Below are positions 8,929 through 14,929 of a stretch of 15,193 nt of DNA, in pieces; the first letter of the stretch is position 1; the number at the start of each line of letters is the position of its first letter. Under the pieces are notes generated by a model that was not told the origin of the DNA, did no database searches, and was given only the letters and a program-made list of their open reading frames with translations. The DNA comes from an uncultured Lachnospiraceae bacterium (lineage in GTDB: Bacteria > Bacillota > Clostridia > Lachnospirales > Lachnospiraceae). Both the position numbers and the translations under genes were made by a program. The stretch covers positions 1-15,193 of the forward strand of contig CANQYH010000043.1 in assembly GCA_947628025.1 (NCBI GenBank), given 5' to 3'.

Positions 8929-9999
8929 ATGAAAAAAGAGTGGTTCCCGGCGATCAACGGCTGGAAAGGGATATTGGCGATCCTCGTACTGCTGCTTCAT
9001 TCTGAGCCGTTTTTCTATGGCAGGCAGGTGCATTTTGAGACCGGATATCTGGCGGTCGACTGCTTTTTTGTCATTTCCGGCTTTTTCCTGGTGCGTTCGC
9101 TGGATAAGGTGAAAGACCGGAGAGATCCGGTCGCTGCCGTGATGGCCAGCCGGCTCAAAAAGATCTACCCCCTGTATATCATCTGCCTGGGCCTTAGCCT
9201 GCTGCTCTACGCGGTCATGCCGCAGCTATCGCTGGAAAACATAGACAAGACTGCCCTCGCGGGGGAGTTTTTCATGCTGCAGATGAGCGGTTTTGTCCCC
9301 TACCCGTGCCTGAACTGGACGGACTGGTACATATCGGCCATGATGCTCGCCATGCCCGTTCTTGCCGCGCTGCACACATGGCATAAAAACAGCTTTTACC
9401 ACATAGCCGCGCCCTTGCTGATCCTTGCGATCGATTGTTGGTTTTTCCAGATCAATGGGTCCCTGGATATCCATGGGAATTATTATGGCTATTTCCGGGG
9501 CGGATTCCTGCGGGCGGTATCCGGCATGTGCTGGGGCTGCCTGGCATATCAGGCTTATCAATGGTTCGCGGCGGCTGTAGATACGCTGAAGAAAAAGACC
9601 AAATATATATATATATATATATCGGTCGCGGAGGCTGTCTGTGCCGGCGTGATCCTGCGCCTGCATATCAACTGGCACCATAGCGTGTGGGACTTTTTCG
9701 TGCCGCTCGTATTCGGCGTGGCCGTGATCTGCGCGGCGCTGGGCCAGGGCGCCGTCTCCAGGGTGCTGAAGCTTCCGCCGTTTCAGTTCCTGGGCAATAT
9801 CAGCACATCGCTTTTGCTGACGCAGCTCCCGGTCTTTACGCTGTATGGGATCGTCGTGACGCCTCATATGCAGTCCCATATGGTCCTGTGCCAGTGTCTG
9901 TGCATAGCGGTGCAGATACTCTGGGCGTGGTGCATCCATGCGCTCGTTGAAAAGAAGGCGGTCGCCGGTCTCTGGAGACGTATATCCGGGCGGAAATAA
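8929..9999 (+). CDS. Acyltransferase-3 family membrane O-acyltransferase with internal (AT)10 repeat
   Basis: 356 residues with about ten membrane helices. It opens with NGWKGILAILVLLLH, the family's first helix with the conserved His (H24), then FFVISGFFL at residues 46-54 and RLKKIYP at 75-81, which is the family's RxxR motif with the second Arg replaced by Lys. Members such as OafA, and the transmembrane part of OatA, move acetyl or other acyl groups from the cytoplasm to glycans outside. Length fits an AT3 protein without an SGNH partner domain. AAGGAG at 8918-8923 precedes the start by five bases. The acceptor is probably the polysaccharide made by this operon. The coding sequence contains ten AT units at 9603-9622 (residues ~225-231); a change of one unit either way would stop translation early, at 9681-9683 or 9650-9652, so expression may be phase-variable. 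Confidence 0.93.
   Translation: MKKEWFPAINGWKGILAILVLLLHSEPFFYGRQVHFETGYLAVDCFFVISGFFLVRSLDKVKDRRDPVAAVMASRLKKIYPLYIICLGLSLLLYAVMPQLSLENIDKTALAGEFFMLQMSGFVPYPCLNWTDWYISAMMLAMPVLAALHTWHKNSFYHIAAPLLILAIDCWFFQINGSLDIHGNYYGYFRGGFLRAVSGMCWGCLAYQAYQWFAAAVDTLKKKTKYIYIYISVAEAVCAGVILRLHINWHHSVWDFFVPLVFGVAVICAALGQGAVSRVLKLPPFQFLGNISTSLLLTQLPVFTLYGIVVTPHMQSHMVLCQCLCIAVQILWAWCIHALVEKKAVAGLWRRISGRK
9603..9622. repeat. (AT)10 dinucleotide repeat inside the acyltransferase gene
   Basis: Twenty bases of uninterrupted AT units, read as alternating Tyr and Ile codons in the acyltransferase frame. It stands out in an otherwise GC-rich region. Loss of one unit moves reading to a frame that ends at TAG 9681-9683; gain of one unit moves it to a frame that ends at TGA 9650-9652. 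Either product would lack about the last 105-115 residues and the last membrane helices. Simple repeats of this kind in surface-glycan genes are known contingency switches in other bacteria; switching here is inferred. Confidence 0.9.
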
Positions 10000-10041
10000 A
10001 GCATTATAGCAGGCCGTTGGCTTTCACGGCCAACAAGATAC

Positions 10042-10047
10042 AGGAGG
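10042..10047 (+). promoter_or_regulatory. Strong ribosome binding site AGGAGG
   Basis: Perfect anti-16S match, 5 bases before ATG 10053 and 8 before ATG 10056. It rules out the upstream TTG 10017 as the start of the DPM1-like gene. Confidence 0.85.
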
Positions 10048-10052
10048 TTATG

Positions 10053-10850
10053 ATGATGTCCGAAAAAATACTGCTGTTCATCCCCATGTACAACTGTGAG
10101 AAGCAGATCACGCGGGTGCTGGGGCAGCTGGATGAGGAGGTGCTGCGATATATCTCCAAAGTGATCGTGGTAAATAACCGCAGCACAGACGGGTCCGAGC
10201 AGACAGTACGGGAATACCTGACGAAGCACCCGGAGATACCGGCGGTCCTCGTGCGGAATACGGAGAACTATGGCCTGGGCGGATCCCACAAGGTGGCGTT
10301 CAGCTACGCCATAGAGAACGGCTTTGACCATGTGGTCGTCCTGCACGGCGATGATCAGGCAAACATACACGATATGCTGCCGGTCCTGAGCGCGGGAGCG
10401 CATCGGGAGCATGACTGCTGCATGGGCGCGCGCTTTGCCAAGGGTTCCAAACTGGTGGGCTATTCCAGATTCAGGACGTTCGGCAATCGCGTTTATGATC
10501 TCCTGTTCGCGATGGCCCTCAGAAAAAAGGTGCCGGAGCTGGGCTCAAGCCTCAAGATATATAAGACAGAACTGCTCAAAAGCCGGTACTATATCAAGTT
10601 TTGCGACGACCTTGCCTTTGATTACTGCATGACGCTGGCGTCGGGGTGCCTGAAGCAGGATTATATGTATTTCCCCATCACGTTTCGTGAGGAGGACCAG
10701 GTCTCCAATGTGAAGCTGTTCAACCAGGCGATGCGCGTGCTGAAGATGCTGGCCAGGTATATCGTCGGCCCAAAGAAGTTCATCTCTTCCGAACTGCGCG
10801 CCGCGGTGCGGGATGCATATACATTTGAGGTGATATATGAAACAAAGTGA
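10053..10850 (+). CDS. DPM1-like family-2 glycosyltransferase (polyprenyl-phosphate sugar synthase candidate)
   Basis: About 265 residues, soluble, no C-terminal helices. Three tandem ATG codons (10050, 10053, 10056) follow AGGAGG at 10042-10047; 10053 and 10056 both have workable spacing. Motifs: ILLFIPMYNCE (first strand), VVNNRSTDGS, NYGLGGSHKVAF and HGDDQ with DDQ at 10350-10358, then GARFAKGSK. The N-GxGGA/S-like and DDQ patterns match dolichol/polyprenyl-phosphate mannose synthase-like enzymes rather than the chain-extending GT2 proteins earlier in this operon. Role inferred: load a sugar from a nucleotide donor onto undecaprenyl phosphate, giving the lipid-linked donor for GtrA and the GT-C protein. 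It could instead be a direct polysaccharide glycosyltransferase. The next gene starts ten bases after its stop. Confidence 0.88.
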   Translation: MMSEKILLFIPMYNCEKQITRVLGQLDEEVLRYISKVIVVNNRSTDGSEQTVREYLTKHPEIPAVLVRNTENYGLGGSHKVAFSYAIENGFDHVVVLHGDDQANIHDMLPVLSAGAHREHDCCMGARFAKGSKLVGYSRFRTFGNRVYDLLFAMALRKKVPELGSSLKIYKTELLKSRYYIKFCDDLAFDYCMTLASGCLKQDYMYFPITFREEDQVSNVKLFNQAMRVLKMLARYIVGPKKFISSELRAAVRDAYTFEVIYETK

Positions 10851-10860
10851 GGATACTGCA

Positions 10861-11379
10861 ATGAGGCCCAGGGTTTTTGTTTTGGATGTGGACGGCGTGC
10901 TGACAGACGGCGGGTTTTACTATACCGCCGAGGGCAAAGTGGCCAAAAAGTTCGGCGCGGATGACAACGACGCGCTGAGTCTGCTGCGGCCGTATCTCGA
11001 TATCGTGTTCGTGACAGGGGACAAGAGAGGATTTCCGATCAGCAAAAAGCGCATAGAGGATATGCACTTCCAGCTGGAGCTGGTCAGCACGATCAAGCGG
11101 ATAGACTGGATCAAGGAACGCTATGACCCGCAGGAAGTGATATACATGGGCGACGGGATCTTTGACCACTACGTCATGCGGGAGGTCGGCTACGGCATCT
11201 CCACCGGGGACGGCGACGCGCACGCAAAAAAATACGCCGACTATGTTACGGAGAGGACCGGTGGGCACCGGGCCGTGGCGGAGGCATGCCTGCACATCAT
11301 GGAGAAGTTTTTTGTCCCATACAACGAAGCGCTTCTTCCGGCGGATAATATCAACTATGCCCGCGACTGGACGGTCTGA
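10861..11379 (+). CDS. KdsC-like HAD-superfamily phosphatase
   Basis: 172 residues from ATG 10861, which has GAGGA at 10849-10853 seven bases upstream; the earlier in-frame ATG 10837 would overlap the previous gene by 14 bases and lacks a site. HAD motif I is LDVDGVLTDGG with nucleophile D9 and general acid D11, motif II the Thr in FVTGDKRG, motif III a Lys in SKKRIED, and motif IV GDGIFD with D98 and D102. The Asp-Gly-Val-Leu-Thr-Asp-Gly run, capless length and the ending YVTERTGGHRAVAEA match KdsC (KDO-8-phosphate phosphatase) and the related nonulosonate and heptose phosphatases. No KDO or sialic acid synthesis gene is near, so it probably removes a phosphate from a sugar intermediate made by the neighbouring genes. 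Substrate not determinable from sequence. Confidence 0.9.
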   Translation: MRPRVFVLDVDGVLTDGGFYYTAEGKVAKKFGADDNDALSLLRPYLDIVFVTGDKRGFPISKKRIEDMHFQLELVSTIKRIDWIKERYDPQEVIYMGDGIFDHYVMREVGYGISTGDGDAHAKKYADYVTERTGGHRAVAEACLHIMEKFFVPYNEALLPADNINYARDWTV

Positions 11380-11399
11380 GGGAAAGATATATAAGACTT

Positions 11400-11405
11400 A
11401 GGAGG
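11400..11405 (+). promoter_or_regulatory. Strong ribosome binding site AGGAGG
   Basis: Perfect AGGAGG five bases before ATG 11411; fixes the start of the nucleotidyltransferase-kinase fusion. Confidence 0.85.
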
Positions 11406-11410
11406 ACGAT

Positions 11411-12994
11411 ATGAGCTATAAAGTTCTGATACCGACAGCGGGGACAGGCTCCCGCTTGGGCGGCGCAACGAGATATTTGAACAAATCTCTGGTCAGTCTG
11501 GGCAACCGCCCCGCGCTCTCGCGCATCATCGAGATGTTCCCGGAGGACACGGAATTTGTGATACCGACGGGATATAAAGGCGAATTGGTCAAGGAATTTC
11601 TGTCCCTGGCATATCCCCAGAGAAAGATCCAATTCGTCGATATCCTGCTGTATGAGGGGGAGGGGTCCGGCTTGGGCCTGACAGTGCTCTCCTGCAAGGA
11701 GTATCTGCAGGAACCGTTCATCTTCTGCTCCTGCGATACGCTGATCAACGAACCGATCCCGGCGCTGGACCACAACTGGATGGGCTATGACCACCGGGAC
11801 AACAAAGAACAGTACCGCACGCTGCATATCTCCGATCAGGGGATGGTGGAGAGCATCGATGAAAAAGGCCAGGATACCTCCGGGGCAGCACAGCCGTATA
11901 TCGGCTTGGCCGGTATCTATGACTGGGAGGTGTTTTGGGACGCCATGGAACAGGGCGGCGCCAACGCCATCAATCAAGGAGAGTCATATGGCCTGCGGGC
12001 GGCGCTGCCCCGCGGTATCCGTGCCCATAAGTTCACCTGGTTCGACACGGGCGTAAAGGTAGAACTGGAGGCGACTAGAAAAAGATTTGAAGAGCCAGAC
12101 GCCCCCAATATCCTGGAGAAAGCCACGGAGGCGATCTGGTTTCTGGACAACCGCGTCATCAAATTCTCCACAGATACGACCTTCATTTCCGACCGCGTAA
12201 AACGATCGAAGCTGCTGCGTGGCTTTGTCCCGGAAGTCGTCGGTCATACGACCCATATGTACTGCTATGATTACGTAGCGGGAAACGTCCTCTCCAAATG
12301 CATCTCCCGGCCTATATTTGATAAGCTGCTGGACTTTTCTGAAAAATTCTGGATAAGGAAACAACTATCCGAAGAGGAATCTGCCGAATTCAGAAACAGC
12401 TGCATGAGCTTTTACCGGGACAAGACCAGCAAACGGATCGAGATGTTCTACCGGAATTTCGAAAAAGAGGACAACGCAAAATATATCAATGAAGTGGAAT
12501 ATCCCGCGTTGTCAGAGCTGCTGGAGCGGGTCGACTGGGACTATATCGCAGACGGCCTTCCCGGGCAGTTCCACGGAGACTATCATTTTGAGAACATCAT
12601 CTATGACAATGAGAAGGATATGTTCGCGTTCTTGGATTGGCGGCAGAACTTTGAGAAGTCTCTGGATATCGGCGACATCTATTATGACCTGGCAAAGCTC
12701 AATCACGGCCTGATCGTCTGCCATGAACTGATCGCAAAAGACATGTACTCGGCATCCTGGGAGGGGGACAGGCTCACGTTTGACCTCGCGCGCAAGCAGA
12801 GCCTTGTGGAGTGTGAGCAGCGGTTCTATCAATGGCTTGCGCAAAAGGGCTATGACGTGAACAAAGTGAAGCTCATGACCGCGCTCATTTTCCTGAACAT
12901 CGCCGCGCTGCACCACTATCCCTATGTTCTGCTCTTGTATGGCTTGGGCAAACAGATGCTGTATGATGCGTTGCAGGAAATGAGCGGCGCATAG
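11411..12994 (+). CDS. Bifunctional nucleotidyltransferase / APH-choline-kinase-like sugar kinase
   Basis: 527 residues in two halves. Residues 1 to ~225 form a sugar-nucleotidyltransferase Rossmann domain: PTAGTGSRLGG (residues 8-18), NKSL with K25, a metal-binding Asp in CSCDTL (D109), and WFDTG near residue 210. Residues ~235-527 form an aminoglycoside-phosphotransferase/choline-kinase fold: ATP-binding Lys likely K251 in VIKF, catalytic loop HGDYHFEN (388-395, base D390, metal ligand N395) and DW at 409-410 as the metal-binding Asp. The protein should phosphorylate a small hydroxyl compound and join it to a nucleotide (CTP, GTP, ATP or UTP unknown), giving an activated precursor. LicA and LicC do this for choline; a choline substrate is possible, but the neighbouring phosphatase, epimerase and isomerase point to a sugar or polyol. 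No membrane segments. Confidence 0.9.
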   Translation: MSYKVLIPTAGTGSRLGGATRYLNKSLVSLGNRPALSRIIEMFPEDTEFVIPTGYKGELVKEFLSLAYPQRKIQFVDILLYEGEGSGLGLTVLSCKEYLQEPFIFCSCDTLINEPIPALDHNWMGYDHRDNKEQYRTLHISDQGMVESIDEKGQDTSGAAQPYIGLAGIYDWEVFWDAMEQGGANAINQGESYGLRAALPRGIRAHKFTWFDTGVKVELEATRKRFEEPDAPNILEKATEAIWFLDNRVIKFSTDTTFISDRVKRSKLLRGFVPEVVGHTTHMYCYDYVAGNVLSKCISRPIFDKLLDFSEKFWIRKQLSEEESAEFRNSCMSFYRDKTSKRIEMFYRNFEKEDNAKYINEVEYPALSELLERVDWDYIADGLPGQFHGDYHFENIIYDNEKDMFAFLDWRQNFEKSLDIGDIYYDLAKLNHGLIVCHELIAKDMYSASWEGDRLTFDLARKQSLVECEQRFYQWLAQKGYDVNKVKLMTALIFLNIAALHHYPYVLLLYGLGKQMLYDALQEMSGA

Positions 12995-13052
12995 ACCTGG
13001 CGCGAAAACCGATATGGGAGAGCCATTTTACATCAACAAAAGAGAACGGGTG

Positions 13053-13760
13053 ATGAATGTGAAAAGTATCTGGGGAGAAAAATGTGTACTGTCCCCGTCG
13101 CTGATCTGCTTGGACATGCTCCATCTGGAGGAGAATATACGTCAGCTTGAGCGGGCTGGCGTGAGGATGCTCCATGTGGACATTCTGGACGGGCACTTCA
13201 GTCCAAGTATGCCGCTGGGCTTTGAAACGGTGAAACAGCTCCGCCAAGCCACAGATATGGCCTTTGAGTGCCATGTGATGGGTGATCCGCCGGAGTATTT
13301 CGTGGATGAACTGCTGCAAATAGGCGTGGAGCAGATCACCTTCCATCTTGAGACGGCCCCTCACGTGGATGGGCTTCTCAATACTATACATAATGCCGGT
13401 GTCCGGGCCGGCGTGGCGCTGAAGCCGGCGACGCCGCTGTCCGCGCTGGATTATGTGCTGGACAAGTGCGACTCCGTGCTGGTCATGCAGATCAATCCGG
13501 GCTATGCCTCCCATAAGGGGGAGAGCCGGGTGCCCTATGCGGACAGGAAGGTGCGTGAGCTGCGGCGAATGATCGAAGAACGAGGCTCCAATGCAAAGAT
13601 CATTTTGGACGGACGGGTATCGTTGGAAAATATCGCGGCTTATGGCAACGGAACGGCAGACATCTTCGTGGGTGGGACGACCTGCGTGTCGGTCAAGGAT
13701 ATTCCGGGGAGCATCGCGAGATTCAATGCTTTAAGAGAGCGTCTGTTGGGGGCACAGTGA
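13053..13760 (+). CDS. AlsE/Rpe-like ketose-phosphate 3-epimerase
   Basis: 235 residues from ATG 13053; ATG 13014 in the same frame would add 13 residues not expected in the family and has no binding site. The TIM-barrel family pattern is clear: SPSLICLDM at residues 14-22, HVDILDGHFSP at 41-51, ECHVM at 72-76, VMQINPGYA, and ILDGR near 183-187. The four metal/catalytic residues of ribulose-5-phosphate epimerase (His, Asp, His, Asp) map to H41, D43, H74 and D186. The opening SPSLxCxDxL and CHxM are closer to D-allulose-6-phosphate 3-epimerase (AlsE) than to Rpe. The phosphate-binding loops are changed: NPGYASHKGE instead of NPGFxGQ, and DGR instead of DGG. It probably inverts C3 of a ketose phosphate in the same pathway as its neighbours. 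It ends in a TGATG overlap with the next gene. Confidence 0.87.
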   Translation: MNVKSIWGEKCVLSPSLICLDMLHLEENIRQLERAGVRMLHVDILDGHFSPSMPLGFETVKQLRQATDMAFECHVMGDPPEYFVDELLQIGVEQITFHLETAPHVDGLLNTIHNAGVRAGVALKPATPLSALDYVLDKCDSVLVMQINPGYASHKGESRVPYADRKVRELRRMIEERGSNAKIILDGRVSLENIAAYGNGTADIFVGGTTCVSVKDIPGSIARFNALRERLLGAQ

Positions 13761-14332
13761 TGAAGGATTTCTCTGAACGGTACAATGCGGTGCGGCACGA
13801 CGTCATCGCGGAGCTTGACACCGCTTTGGCCGGTGTCGATCTCGCCGCACTGGAGAGGCTTGCCAAGGAGATGCTGTCGGCCCAGCAGGTGTTTTTCATC
13901 GGTGTGGGCCGCGTCATGCTCTCGTTGGAGGCGATGGCAAAGCGGTTTTCCCACCTTGGTATATCGGCCCATTGTGTGGGGGATATAACAGAGCCCGCCA
14001 TTACAGATAAGGATCTGCTGATCGTGGGCTCCGGCAGCGGTGTGTCGATCGTGCCGCTGGCGATCGCACGTAAGGCGAAGTCGTTCGGGGCAAAGGTCGT
14101 ACATATCGGCTCCAACCCCAACAGCGAAATGTCAGAGATCGCCGATTTTATGGTGAGAGTGCCGGTGCGGACAAGACTTTATCTGCCGGATGAGGTGGAG
14201 TCCTGTCAGATCATGACGTCGCTATTTGAGCAGTCGCTTCTTGTCCTGGGAGATATTCTTGCAAAGATGATCGCTGACGCAGAGAAGATCGACTTGAAAG
14301 AGCTATGGGCATACCACGCCAATTTGGAATGA
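13760..14332 (+). CDS. SIS-domain sugar isomerase, 6-phospho-3-hexuloisomerase (HxlB)-like
   Basis: 190 residues. ATG 13760 overlaps the upstream stop by one base (TGATG) with GGGGG at 13747-13751 as binding site. A single SIS domain covers the protein: VFFIGVGR, then MAKRFSHLGISAHCVGD, DLLIVGSGSG and AKVVHIGSNPNS. The phosphosugar-binding Ser/Gly run GSGSG and the C-terminal HANLE, typical of the 6-phospho-3-hexuloisomerase family, are both present. HxlB converts 3-hexulose 6-phosphate to fructose 6-phosphate in the ribulose monophosphate pathway, but its partner hexulose-phosphate synthase is absent and the gene sits in a polysaccharide operon. An aldose/ketose phosphate isomerase role feeding an activated sugar is more likely, as GmhA does for heptose. 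It is the last gene of the operon; the next ~350 bases carry no intact gene. Confidence 0.88.
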   Translation: MKDFSERYNAVRHDVIAELDTALAGVDLAALERLAKEMLSAQQVFFIGVGRVMLSLEAMAKRFSHLGISAHCVGDITEPAITDKDLLIVGSGSGVSIVPLAIARKAKSFGAKVVHIGSNPNSEMSEIADFMVRVPVRTRLYLPDEVESCQIMTSLFEQSLLVLGDILAKMIADAEKIDLKELWAYHANLE

Positions 14333-14550
14333 GAATTTCGGCGTCCAGTTCACGGCTGAGACGAATGGTGTGCCGCAGTTCCAGAGACTTTGCAGGCATC
14401 AGCCAGGAGGAACTTCGACCGGGTAAGGTTGGCAGCGGCAAGCTGCTTGGCTCCCGGAAACTCCCCCAGAAGGGCGTAGACAGAGGAAATATGGAGAGAA
14501 GGCACCAGCTTCTCTAGTTCCGGGAACAGGATGCAGACCAGCGGGAAACG
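14333..14550 (-). pseudogene. IS110-family transposase remnant (internal part, decayed)
   Basis: Read on the - strand, about 14547 to 14430 encodes FPELEKLVPSLHISSVYALL and then GEFPGAKQLAAANLTR, which matches the C-terminal half of IS110-family transposases. In the next frame, 14408-14334 encodes LMPAKSLELRHTIRLSRELD, a segment that in intact IS110 transposases lies roughly 30 residues further on. So an internal deletion with frame change joins them, and both ends are missing. The homology stops within a few bases of the hxlB-like stop codon. The family assignment rests on remembered sequence patterns, not a search. Confidence 0.6.
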
Positions 14551-14929
14551 GATCGTTTGAGCTTGGGCAGGTGATCTCCGAAAGGAGCTACGCCCTAGCA
14601 TGGCTGTACTCTACGCATCATCCAGAACGATTGCGCTGGGAAAATTTTACTGATACATCCGGTTCTCACCACATCTGGAAAGACGCCGAACACTTCTTCT
14701 TTGAAGTGTTCGGCGCTTTTCTTTGTCAAATCTGCCCGAACCATGTTACCTCCGACCTGGCGGCAATCCAAAGGGGCCAAGCGGCGGGGGCACTGCTCCT
14801 GTCAGGATCGGCGTATATGCAAGGGAGATCGTGCCGTCTGGTCCTATCGGACAGAAGGTAAAGCCGTATAGAAAACAGAATCATATCGCGCCTCCCAACA
14901 CTCATAGGGTGAAGGCGGGGGTGTCCGCT
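14551..14929. other. Intergenic stretch before the right-end gene
   Basis: Apart from the terminator at 14684-14724 I see no supported gene here. The open frames in it show no family pattern. The frame of the downstream gene is open back to 14705 without a good start; a TTGTCA at 14723-14728 could be a -35 box, but no convincing -10 follows at the right distance. Confidence 0.4.
14684..14724 (+). terminator. Intrinsic transcription terminator
   Basis: A perfect 13-bp inverted repeat, CGCCGAACACTTC at 14684-14696 and its complement at 14703-14715, with a 6-base loop, followed by CTTTTCTTT. It would end the polysaccharide operon transcript about 350 bases after the last gene. On the - strand the stem is followed by TCTTTCC, so it may work weakly in both directions. 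Confidence 0.88.

Noticed and set aside
10016..10034. Small inverted repeat GTTGGC/GCCAAC between the acyltransferase and the DPM1-like gene
   Set aside because: Only a 6-bp stem with a 7-base loop and no T tract; too weak to call a terminator or attenuator.
10837..10860. Earlier in-frame ATG for the HAD phosphatase
   Set aside because: It lies inside the preceding gene without a binding site; ATG 10861 has GAGGA at good distance and gives the normal family N-terminus.
14571..14861. 96-residue + strand open frame
   Set aside because: It runs straight through the strong terminator and shows no recognisable pattern.
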